Below, piece by piece: positions 54,433-64,000 of a stretch of DNA of 64,000 bases (positions are counted from its first letter, which is position 1; every line of letters starts with the position of its first letter). The DNA lies in contig CM022368.1 of assembly GCA_011800155.1 (NCBI GenBank), positions 372,001 to 436,000 on the forward strand, written 5' to 3'. Origin of the DNA: Flammulina velutipes (taxonomy: Eukaryota > Basidiomycota > Agaricomycetes > Agaricales > Physalacriaceae). Under the pieces are notes generated by a model that worked only from the letters and a program-made list of their open reading frames with translations, ran no database searches and was not told the DNA's origin. Made by a program: the position numbers and the translations under genes.

Positions 54433-55937
54433 ATGCTTCGATTTCCCTCTTATGTGCTTTTTCTGAGTATCACAAGCGAGTTTATTGTCAACGCTTCGCC
54501 TTTGGTGCACAGAGCCGTGTTATCACGAAGAGCATATACGCAAAGTAAAGCGCTCCCTGCTTATTTATCTCTGGCGACTGACCAGTATACCCTCAGATGT
54601 CACTACTACGAATCAACGCTGTCTGAAGACTTCAGATATAGGAAGGCGGAATGGATCCTCAACCATTTCGACGCCAACAACAAAAAAATGTCCAGGAAGA
54701 CGGCGTAGAAGCAAAGACGGACCTTTCACTATGGCATACTATCCCTCATGGGTTTCATTAGATCCCGAAGCTGTTGATTTCACGCTGTACGACTGGATTG
54801 ATTACGCCTTTGCGATCCCAACGGCAGACTTTGGACTAGAATGGAGCGACCCCGGAGACGAAGAAAAATTAAAAAAGATCGTGGAAAAGGCGCACAAAGG
54901 AGAGACGAAAGTGAAGATTAGCCTTGGCGGGTGGGAGGGGAGCCAGTCAGTCTTTTGCTTTCTCATCTCAATCATTCAACTAAAGACTGAGGGATCAGGC
55001 ATTTCTCTGCAGCCGTAGCAACCGATGAGAGTCGTAAAAAGTTCGCAGACAATCTCAAAAAGCTCTGCGAGAGTACGCGCGCGGATGGCATCGATCTGGA
55101 CTGGGAGTTCCCTGGACGCAAAGGAGCAGGCAACCCATTTTCTAAAGATGACTTGGCTAATCTGCTCAAATTCACCAAGACGCTGCGGAATACTTTTGGC
55201 ACGAAACTTGCGATCACCTCTGCAGTTGACCATCAAACCTGGTTCAACGACAAGGGAGAGCCAACCAAGGATTTGAAGGAGTTTGGGGAGCTATTTGATT
55301 GGGTGACGTTCATGGCATACAACTTCAACGTCCGTAAGTATCTAACCTTATCATCTTTATGAACGGGGTTATAACATCGCCAATAGCTAGGAAAGACCAG
55401 GAACCAGGTGTCAATGCGCCGCTCTCGAACGGTTGTAAAAATTCCGCGAGACCCGAGGGAAACATAGTAAGCGAGATGCAACGTTACATCGACGCTGGGA
55501 TTCCGAAGAACAAGATTGCAATAGGATTTGCTGGGTATGGATATCTGTACAAATCTGACAACGACAAACTCCGCTATCGCGACGCTGCCACGAAGCTCAC
55601 AAGCGAAGGGGGCAAGGAGTATGGGGCCATTCAGTTCACAGACATAGTCAAAGGCGGTGCTTTGAATGACAAATGGGAGGGAGCGGGTGGCTTCACGCGT
55701 CACTGGGACAAGTGTTCAAGTACACCTTTCCTCAAAGGGGATGGTCAGCTTGTATCGTACGACGATCCTGAATCGCTAAAGTTGAAGGGGAAACTGGTTA
55801 AGGACGAAGAAATGTGGGGGATGGCGATGTGGGACATCCATGGCGACACGAAGGAAGGAGCATTGATCAAGGCGGCGATAGAGGGGATGGGCCGCAAAAC
55901 AGACAAAAAGAAAAAGCGGGCTCGACGCTCCCGGTGA
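54433..55937 (+). CDS. GH18 chitinase, second tandem copy
   Basis: Four exons. The signal peptide is MLRFPSYVLFLSITSEFIVN, then ASPLVHRA. The first intron is best closed at the acceptor ending 54597, giving VTTTNQRCLKTSD and a basic linker. The barrel parallels the first copy: FTMAYYPSW, KVKISLGGWEG, DGIDLDWEF, FDWVTFMAYNFN and WGMAMWDIHGD, with catalytic Asp and Glu retained. Introns sit at the same places as in the first copy. The protein ends with a strongly basic tail, RKTDKKKKRARRSR, absent from the first copy. The tail is odd for a secreted enzyme and may bind acidic surfaces. A gtgagt donor overlaps the stop codon, so a further 3' exon is possible. Confidence 0.9.
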
Positions 55938-56875
55938 GTACTTGCACGTAGCCCGTTAGTAACTTATCCTATCTATGTACTCGAGTCGATTCGTCTTTGT
56001 ATTTTTTTTGTATATTAGCGCCACACAAAACTTATGATCATGTATGGGAATTCGCACAACGTAACGGACTGTAAAACTCGGTATCGGTCAAGAGTTGTTT
56101 TTGAACCCAAGAACAAAGTGTAAGAGTATAAAGACAGGCATAAATTAAGAATAGGAGAAACGAGTAAAGAATGTAGAGATTTGCCTGGCCATCCTGTGAT
56201 TGACTTGTCTCCTCGGAATCGGCGATGTTCCAATGTTCCTTGAGTTGAAATTGAATCCCTCCCTGCCTCTACGACCAGTAAATCTCATCACAGAGTCACC
56301 CTGGACAAGAGTGGTGCAAGGTACTAGTACTACAAGAGATGAACCAGCAGTTGGTCGGTAGCGCATCATCTGAAGGCTGCGGTACCTATTGAGAGCGTTA
56401 TTGAGGGCGTATTGAAGTATCCGAATATCCACGATGGAGTTATGATAGCATGCTGATGGCGCCGAAAGCTCGCGTCAGTGGTGTCCCGTACCACTGGCAC
56501 GAGACACGGAATGTCATAGTTGCGTTCATCCGTCGCCGAGCTCATCTCAAGAATAACTGGTTCGATTCCAAGCTCGTTCCAAGGACGCGGAAATACGCAC
56601 ACAACCAGGACAGGCAGAGTTTTCGCCGAGGAAATGCCACGGGATAATCTAATATGGATTATACATATGCAGCTGCTTAATCGAGACGATAGTGTTATCT
56701 TTCCTCTCGAGGCCACCGAGGTATCTGAAGATGCGGAGTGAGTATTACTATTGGACATAATATATCAACCACCAGAAATCTACCTGTTAGAACCCTCTAG
56801 TAAAGCAAGAAAGAAATTTACGACTCTCGAGTCCTCCCCATTGGCAAGGGCGCGCCGACCTTCCCCAGCTATATC
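55938..56875. other. Intergenic between convergent genes
   Basis: No gene is supported. Frames of 65-130 codons occur on both strands without recognisable content. A ggttcgattcc B-box-like match at 56559-56569 has no tRNA fold around it. Confidence 0.4.
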
Positions 56876-58075
56876 CTATATCGTCGCTACCTTCCGTATG
56901 CGCAGTGTCGTTCGTTGACTATGCGAGCCCGCCTTCTTCATAAATAGCGCTGATGCACGCACGCTCTTCAGGACGTGGTAGAAATCTTTGGTGAACATGG
57001 CGACGGTCACGACAGCGGTAATTAACGCCAAAGTCTGCCCGTAAGACCACTCTGTTTCCTCTCCGTCTTCCACAGCATCTCTGTTGAGGATGATGATGCG
57101 TTCTGTCGAGAAGATGTAAAAGATGACAGGGAGGTTGACGGGAAGCATCCATAATCCGGAAGCGACGACGCCCCCTCGTCGTATTATTTTTTGAGACGGT
57201 ATCGGAGGAGCGAAATTAACGACGGCGTTGTATATCTCCAGGACTTGGTTACGGAATGTTGGGGAGGTGCGATAAAGGATGGAGCCGATGAAGATGGCGG
57301 GGCTGCAGACGACACAGACGGCTCCGAGCGCAATCCAGGCAGCGACGTATAGCGCTGTATACTGAATCCAGATGAGCGCCATAGGGAGGAGCCACGAAGT
57401 TGGCGGGAAGACTGTGATCGAAAAAAACATGAGGAAGAAAATCCGCAAACCGAGATTTTGGCTTTCAACGGGTGTGAAAATCCAGTAAAAAGTCGTCGGC
57501 TGGCATGAACCCGACACGTATTGCTGGAATGCGGATGGTTTGGACCAGAACCATATCCCCAGCCCGCCGGTGATGCATGCGTGTACAGCGAAGAGGTAGT
57601 AATTCCGAACCATGATGGGCATGATGTACCGGACGAACGCCATACCCGACAGTGAGGTATAGGCGAAGGTCAGGCGACACCAGAAAAGGAGGAAAGCCGT
57701 GAAGCTGTTTAGTTGCGCAAGATTGAGGACCACGAGGCCATGGTATGTGCTCAGGCCGCCATCGGAGTGGTCTCTTGCTTGAACGATGGCGCTGATGAGG
57801 ACTGAGATGCTCGTCACGAATAGGGAGCTTTCCAGCGAGCCCAACGTCGACACCAGCGTAGGATCGACGTGTCCAAGTTCGTCCAAGAGGGCGTCCGAAC
57901 TGTCCTGATCATGTTCCGCGGCCATGAACGCGGTTACTCCGCCACGCCATATTCGATAGGCCACACTGAAGAAAGACATGAATAGAGCTAGGCATGCTTG
58001 AAGGTATGTTGCCGCCCTCACACCGATGCCTGCGATGTCAGAATTGGGAGGAATTTGACAAAATGAAGCAGACAT
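56876..58075 (-). CDS. Uncharacterised multi-pass membrane protein (fungal family)
   Basis: Single exon of 399 residues from MSASFCQIPPNSDIAGIGVR. The opening NSDIAGIGVRAATYLQACLA is a hallmark of a widespread but unnamed fungal family (DI-GIGVR, then a helix). About eight helices follow. Examples are SLFVTSISVLISAIVQ, GMAFVRYIMPIMVRNYYLFA, IFFLMFFSITVFPPTSWLLP, YVAAWIALGAVCVVCSPAIF and LWMLPVNLPVIFYIFSTERI. A large polar loop lies after helix 1 (AAEHDQDSSDALLDELGHVD). Function and location are unknown. No cleavable signal peptide is present; the first helix acts as anchor. Confidence 0.82.
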   Translation of the reverse strand: MSASFCQIPPNSDIAGIGVRAATYLQACLALFMSFFSVAYRIWRGGVTAFMAAEHDQDSSDALLDELGHVDPTLVSTLGSLESSLFVTSISVLISAIVQARDHSDGGLSTYHGLVVLNLAQLNSFTAFLLFWCRLTFAYTSLSGMAFVRYIMPIMVRNYYLFAVHACITGGLGIWFWSKPSAFQQYVSGSCQPTTFYWIFTPVESQNLGLRIFFLMFFSITVFPPTSWLLPMALIWIQYTALYVAAWIALGAVCVVCSPAIFIGSILYRTSPTFRNQVLEIYNAVVNFAPPIPSQKIIRRGGVVASGLWMLPVNLPVIFYIFSTERIIILNRDAVEDGEETEWSYGQTLALITAVVTVAMFTKDFYHVLKSVRASALFMKKAGSHSQRTTLRIRKVATI

Positions 58076-59751
58076 TGTCCTGTATGTTGCTCGTAAATTA
58101 TATCCAAACGGTCGAAGACATTACGCACTGATACAACCACCTCACTCTCTGTCAACTCTCAGTCGAAAATAAGGAAATGAGTGTGCTGGGTAACCATCGA
58201 TGATCCACATCTCCTTGTCCCTGAGCGTCCCGTTTCACTATTCCTTGCTCTCTGAAAGACGTTGAATGACGGTGAGGATTATCAGGTCCATTATCGTTTT
58301 CTGGAGGACAACTTGAACGCAAGTTGGCAGGGTGTGTTCAAGCTTGTTCACAAGATTTCCTTGAAAATCAATATGTCGGCCCGAGGCCCGGTGTGGCGTC
58401 AAGGCCAGAGACTGCCCAAAATAAATGATATGCTGTACCAAGCGATGCTTCAGTAGCACATTCGCCTAGATTTTATCACTGAAACCTTTTCAGGCGATAC
58501 CGGTATGCTTTTCTTGCGTCATGTTGGGCACTTCGGACGGCCTATTTTGCGTGGCTGTCTATTCAAGAAATTGCAAGAGATGTTATTAAAAAGCGTTTGT
58601 CATTTACGGAAGTGTGCTCCAACATCATCCATTTGGCGCGTCACTCCAATGGCCAGGCTTGGCTTATGCTAATGGATGACGATACATTGTGAGTAATGTG
58701 CGCTCATTCGTTGCGGAAGTTTCTTCTAATCGAGACGGTTCAGTTCGTTGAAGTCGCGGGTGGCGTATCAGTGTGGAACACAATCTTAAAGTATGCGTCA
58801 TAGTTGCTTGTCGACTGATAACTGCCCCTCGATCACAACCTTGTATAAAGTTATTTTGATTTTACTCTCATGACCCACATGCAACTAAGCCTGTACTTCG
58901 AATCGGATTCTGCGTTCTCCGGCGCCAATTCTCGACATCGGACTATATTGGAATTCTCAAGGACCGCTACCGTGACCTCGTCTTGGAGGCGTTCACGTCT
59001 TCGAGCTGTTGTGCCAAACCGGATCTTCTCCTGACATGCACGCATCTAGAATGCTCACATGTACACAGAAGACTGCGCTCTGACTGTAGCTGTACAAGCG
59101 CACTGCACTGGCTGTCCTGTGTCTACCTTCCTCGAGGCAACCTCATTGGCATGACTCACTGCGACGATCTTCTGTCAGGCATTTAATATCAATCCATCCA
59201 TCATGTTATCGGTCCCCGTGTTATAACATCTGAGCTCAGCCGTGCACTTCGGGGCGATTATCTTGTCTTCACTTGGAGGAGTGGGGAACAGGATCCCTTG
59301 AGGCTTCTTATTTAGGACGGCACTGCCTTGACGCGCGCCTTGGGAACGTATTCTTTATTGTACTATCGATATAGAACATGCAGCCTTTTGTGGACCCACA
59401 AAAGGCAGAGACACTACTGTCTGAAGACAAAAGACCTTTTGTGGCTTACACGGATGATCACGAGTGGTTCGGATTCTGAGTCAGTCATTAGAGTGCATGA
59501 ATCAGACAAGGGTTTCAACGTGAGTCATGGAATGTCATTGGTGAGGTCCGTCCAAATGCATAGGTAATATGTGTGTACTCGAAAGCGAAAGATGATGGAA
59601 TGGTGGCGCAGGGAAAAGGACCCTCTGGGGGGCTAAACACGAAAAATATAACTGTGTGGTGCGCGAATGGTGATGGTACAGGAATGCATGTGAGGAATGT
59701 GTACAGACGATGAAGGGTATCCAGAAGAAAGGCAGATGCGAAGGGGAGGAA
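58076..59751. other. Region with a possible unrecognised or degenerate gene (plus strand)
   Basis: On the plus strand YQVHYRFLEDNLNASWQGVF lies near 58280. A 41-nt intron-like gap joins its frame to YAFLASCWALRTAYFAWLSI and EIARDVIKKRLSFTEVCSNI (58500-58690). Around 58900-59185 comes SDYIGILKDRYRDLVLEAFT in an open frame that ends near 59187. There is no ATG at the expected start, so this is either a decayed gene or one whose first exon I cannot place. The family is not recognised. Confidence 0.3.
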
Positions 59752-60354
59752 TCAATGGCTGAGGACCCGCTTCAGCCGTCGACGCGCTCGAAAGACACGG
59801 AAGGTCAAGGCAAATGATATTGACTGCCACTGACGCTTGAGAGCCTCGCCACACGTTGGCACATGAGACTCGTCCAGTTCCGGCACCTGTTCCTCTTCAT
59901 CGTCTGACACTTGCGCCGCCGCCTCTTCCTCCTCCTCCAGCACGTAAGAGTCGAGAGAAGCGCGTCGCCTCTCGCGTCGTCGACATAGCGCCTTCTTGAC
60001 GACGTTCCCTTGACACTTCTCGGGGGATGCGAGGTCGTCAAATGGTGATTCGTCGGGTGAGGATGATGATGAAGGGGATGAAGACGGCGACGGTGACGGG
60101 TAATATTGGCGTCGCGACAGAGAGGATGAGCGACGGGGCGCGTGATATGCGAAGGGGTCGATATATTCGTCGTCGTCGTCAATAGGCGACGTCAAAGGGT
60201 ACGATGATACGACGGGGAAGTGGCGGTAGTCTGGGTCGTGCATGTTGCCCTTCCTGTCGATGTAAACGCGTGGTTGGTGGTGATAGGATGATTGAGATGA
60301 GTAGTAAGATGGGTCGAGAAGATGTTGAACGACGTCGGCGCGAGAGGAATGCAT
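59752..60354 (-). CDS. Acidic, Ser-rich protein of unknown function
   Basis: Single exon of 200 residues if translation starts at MHSSRADVVQHLLDPSYYSS (60354). Upstream in-frame ATGs at 60657 and 60525 would add a less protein-like leader. The protein has a Tyr/His/Arg-rich opening, a Ser/Pro low-complexity stretch (YPSPSPSSSPSSSSSPDESP), a basic patch CRRRERRR and an acidic run of Glu/Asp. It ends with a hydrophobic-basic segment, SFALTFRVFRARRRLKRVLS, which could be an amphipathic membrane-binding helix. Not recognised. Confidence 0.55.
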   Translation of the reverse strand: MHSSRADVVQHLLDPSYYSSQSSYHHQPRVYIDRKGNMHDPDYRHFPVVSSYPLTSPIDDDDEYIDPFAYHAPRRSSSLSRRQYYPSPSPSSSPSSSSSPDESPFDDLASPEKCQGNVVKKALCRRRERRRASLDSYVLEEEEEAAAQVSDDEEEQVPELDESHVPTCGEALKRQWQSISFALTFRVFRARRRLKRVLSH

Positions 60355-62160
60355 CTTGCTGGTGTGGCGCAGAGCCTTCGAGGACTTGAGGGAAGGAAAG
60401 AAATAATCTAGCCGGGCTCTTATATGAGCATTCCAAATCGGGTAGGTGGCTCGCATTGGTTCGATTTCTGGATTTGGTCTTCTCCCCCTGATGACACTTT
60501 CCACTCGTGTCAATCGCATGCTCATCTTATCTGCTCCTTTCCCCGCCTTTCCCTGTGAGAAACCGCGGCTCACTTCTATTCCACGGTCCCTGGTGCGCAA
60601 TACCGTAAGCGCGCAGTCGAGTAGGAGAGATAGTATTATGATCGCGTACACCGACATAACCCTTTACTTCACATACATCCAAGATCTAATCCACAAAATG
60701 CATTCCGGCAGTTGTATTCCCCTTCGATGCATCATCCATATCGATATCCTAGGATAAGTCTATCGAAGTTACACGGAAATGAAGCAGCTGAATTCCAGCA
60801 TGGAAGAATGTGGCGCAACACATGCTCCTGTGGGCACCGGACCGCTACCCTTTCCCCACTTGCCCCGCTGTCATCCATCTTATCTATATGCATCCATCGT
60901 AATTCCGCTTCATCCCGTTCCTTTCCAGCCCGTTCCGTCGAAATGCTGGTCTGCATCATCATCTCTATGACTCGCCGTCTAATCTCTTCGGATCTTTCTC
61001 GAGAAATATCGAGCCATCTTGGCCTGACGTACTTCGCAAATCCTTCCGATTGATGTCCTTTGTTTTCCTCGACAGCGTGCCCTCCTTGCAGCATGTTATC
61101 TAAACGCCGAACAACATGTTTTGTTTGAACATAGACGCCTTAGACGGATCCGCACTGCACCCTATGCCCTTTACACCTTTTGTCATCTTTCATCGCATGT
61201 TCTTTCTTGGTGTGTTTCTTGTCAGATGGATCAGATATGACATTTATGCCTCACCTCTCCTTCCTTTGACCTCTTTGTTCGCATGCATTCTAATTTCGAA
61301 ACTAGGCTGGCACTATTCATCTGTGGAACGACGTGATAATAGAGCTCTTTGTGTCCCTGGCATTCTGCGCTTGTCTTGGTTCCGATGAGCTAAGTGAAAT
61401 TGATTCTTGGAATTAATGATGCGTATCTATCTCTCGAGCTTCATCGCAATCGTCTGAATCGGTTTATCCATCGATGTCATTCTCGAAGGAAATCGTTAAC
61501 TTCTTTTGGCGACTTGGGCCTGCTTTGACCGCACCTGAAATTCACGTCCGAACGTTTATAACAACGCCGACTGTCATCTGATAAATCGGTGAGCGACCAA
61601 GCACACAATCTGTCTCGACGATGTGCCTTCTTATAATGCAGTTGCACGGAAACTCAGCTTACGCCGTAACGGTATGCCTACGACACGCATTAAAAGCTTG
61701 TTGAACGTGGGCACAACTCTTTCAGTCACCGACCTCTGAAGCGTGACGTGAACCCTTCGTACACGTTCACCCGTACCACATCCTCGTTCACATCTTGTGT
61801 GTTATCCGCGACGTAACAGCCGTAGCTTGCTCGCAAAGGCCAAGCATACGTTTGAGGCGTCCATGATCGCTCCCCAAGTACGTAGTTGAATGATAAGATA
61901 GCACGAGAGCACACGTAAACCCGTTCGCATCGTCCTACATATTCAATCGTCGCTTAGCTAGAAAAACGCGCCGCCTTACTTGTCGCTATTCAATATTCAG
62001 TCCCAGCTTTCCCCCGGCGGCGAGTTTCCCGCAGTGATTCCGGCATTGGCATAGAAAGGACTTTCTTTGGACTCGAGTGTTCCTGATTATGAGTCTCAAG
62101 ACAGAGTTATTCTTGCGAATGCTTCGACAAGTAAGTTTAGACCTTTAGAAAGAGCGTACC
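60355..62160. other. Gene-poor stretch
   Basis: A 120-codon minus frame at 60732-61094 (charged, with RERSEEIRRRVIEMMMQ) is the only one of interest. It has no recognised domain and may be chance. No other feature is seen. Confidence 0.25.
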
Positions 62161-62168
62161 ATGATGAT

Positions 62169-62640
62169 TCATCTCGACAAATACTGCGAGAGCCGCGCGG
62201 CTAGGAAATCATGAGCAGCCGAGGTGGGCATAGGGGAAGAAACACAAGGCTTCGTATATGTCGCGCTAGTAATACGAACTGGTTCGCCTTTGCCGGCGTC
62301 GACGTGAGGATGGGCACTAGCAACATGTGGAAGATTCTCAGGATCTCCGACCCACGATGCAAAGCCTTCGGAATTCGATGCGTGCGCTAGTAAGTAATGC
62401 GGTGAGCGCACATAGAAGAACATGCTGTTGGGTTACGGAATACATCCTAGAACTTACTACTAGTATGAGGCGTCGGTAAAGTCGGCTAAGATGTCATGGA
62501 GCATTGAGACAGTTCGAACCATCTCCCAGGGCGCCAGACGGGCAGAATCACGAATGGTATAGCAATAGAAATCCAGAACAAGTTCGTTGTATGCCAATGA
62601 GATGCGGCTGTCCGGAAGAGCAAATGGGTGACGACGGATC
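62169..62640 (-). CDS. Possible two-exon hypothetical gene fragment
   Basis: Two minus-strand frames can be joined by an intron at about 62424-62459. The upstream exon reads ISLAYNELVLDFYCYTIRDS and APWEMVRTVSMLHDILADFT. The downstream exon reads MFFYVRSPHYLLAHASNSEG and ends LAARLSQYLSR at 62169. The joined text looks protein-like, but the 5' end is not defined and the family is not recognised. Confidence 0.25.
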
Positions 62641-62723
62641 CGGAGTTTCGACCGTGGCTCCCCGAGCGAGAGAAGGCAAAGAAAAATGCAGCTATTCCCA
62701 GCACAGAATTGCCGAATGACCAC

Positions 62724-64000
62724 AGGTAGATCTATCCGGCTGCTTAGTGGACAGGGAATGAAGAAAACATATCGCGATCGGAGAGCAACGGAAAGCGCAT
62801 GGTATGTACGGTTGTTTGCCTAGATCGAGTCTCGACAACTCTTTCTAGTTGACTTTCACCTAGCTTCCATCCTCATACGTTGGAGGCTGTCCGTGCGGAA
62901 TATTGAACTCGTAGCATCAGCTGGTTATTCTCCGTTGAAGGAACTAGTGCCTATATGGAAACAAACAGACTCTCAGGCGGCAACTGACCAGCTACTCTGT
63001 CCCGCAGTGGGAATTGACATGGATGCGTTTTACCGACGTAGACGCTGGCGGGCACTGTCCGCGACGGCAACACGTTCTGGGCATTATATTACATCGACAC
63101 TGCCTGACTCTAGGTGCTTCTCTACGCCTCTAGAAGATGTCTACCGTTACAGCGTCTCGAGCTGCTGCGTCCAATCAATTCAAAACGAAATCACCACGCA
63201 CTGTAGACGCTGTATCTTACGACAAACAACACTATCGTGTCTCCACTCATTTATGCCTCGATTCGCTATCTTGTGGTGTAGCTGTACATCGCTCGAAATG
63301 TTCTTGTTTCACAACGTAACCCACATTGACACCGGTGACATTTCCTACCGGAGAACGCACGTTCAGTATGTACACGAAATCACTACACTCGGTTCACTGT
63401 TACTTATCGTTCAATAGCTGTAGATTGCGTGGGAACTCAACTAATCGTACCCGTGCAAACGCTGCGGTGTGGGGTTCTGCGGCGTACATGCGAAGACGTG
63501 CGGCGTAAGTTCCACTATCGAACAGGCTTCTACAATAACCGGCCTTATCAGACACGGGCACCAAGACTCCGGGGGCGAACACCCACGTATTCTTGTGGCG
63601 TATGCTGGTGTACGTATACTTTTGGACTGTTTTGACCTCAATGATACTGCCACACTTTTCGACTGCAAGTCCGACTCGCTCCAGATGAATGATATGCGGA
63701 AGCGAAGCTCCTCCGATACACGAAGTGAACCCAGACCGGTACTATGTGGCATGTATACAGCTATCTTAACATGTTGTCCATTTCATCCATCTTCTACTAC
63801 ATTTGATACGGCGTTTAGTACAATGGTCAACTCTTAGATGAACCGAACCATCTACTGATACGAGGCCGAGCTCTTACCTCGTTTACCTCGAATGAAGGGC
63901 TCTTCATGTTATAACATGCCGGCAAGATCGTGAGGGAAAGCGTCGATCCTGGAAGCATTCCCCGACTCCGAGGAGAGAAGAAGAGATCTATCTAAGTTGT
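62724..64000. other. Window end, weak coding signal only
   Basis: Several plus-strand frames (62893-63417, 63469-63837) contain stretches such as ILVAYAGVRILLDCFDLNDT. They do not connect by consistent introns. A gene running off the right edge cannot be excluded. Confidence 0.2.

Noticed and set aside
56559..56569. B-box-like ggttcgattcc suggesting a tRNA
   Set aside because: Only three base pairs of the T-stem form and there is no cloverleaf around it.

Overview
The window is nuclear DNA of a filamentous basidiomycete, most likely an Agaricomycete. Genes are split by many introns of about 45-60 nt with GTRNGT donors and short AG acceptors. Reading the exons through gives recognisable eukaryotic families: UPF1, NAA10, NAA20, AHA1, a FAHD1-type hydrolase, a Pcl-type cyclin, an F-box/WD40 protein, GH18 and GH76 enzymes, a choline-transporter-like protein, and a 3,108-residue DUF6606/DUF3638/DUF3645 protein found mainly in fungi. 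I saw no rRNA, tRNA, CRISPR array or intact transposon.

Layout. 0-2.4 kb: a FAHD1-like hydrolase (minus) and a small single-pass membrane protein (plus). 2.7-20 kb: a giant P-loop DUF3638 gene (6.3-16.0 kb, minus) lies between two direct copies of a 2.3-2.6 kb segment. Each copy carries a Ser/Pro-rich gene of unknown function plus an ankyrin-type gene. The ankyrin gene is intact in the right copy and wrecked in the left. Identity along the two copies is mosaic, which suggests gene conversion. 21-22.2 kb: a conserved-looking gene interrupted by a stop at codon 16. 23-36.5 kb: an F-box/LRR-type protein, NAA10, two single-pass membrane proteins that both end in a PPAY motif (one is a GH76 homologue), UPF1, and NAA20. 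36.8-40.8 kb: an AT-hook coiled-coil protein and a Pcl-like cyclin. 43-51 kb: F-box/WD40, CTL transporter, AHA1 and a small membrane protein. 51.9-56 kb: tandem GH18 chitinases. 56.9-60.4 kb: an eight-TM-type protein and an acidic Ser-rich protein. The last 3.6 kb and several other gaps hold only weak or degenerate coding signal.

Functionally the central stretch is housekeeping: N-terminal acetylation (NatA and NatB catalytic subunits), mRNA surveillance (UPF1), Hsp90 co-chaperone (AHA1) and SCF-type ubiquitination. Cell-wall and surface functions surround it (GH76, two GH18, membrane sensors). The most unusual items are three. AHA1 has a 240-nt last intron that stays open in frame, encodes a predicted transmembrane tail, and contains a second in-phase donor site. 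The mega-gene is bracketed by a mosaic segmental duplication. Two neighbouring surface proteins share a C-terminal PPAY motif.
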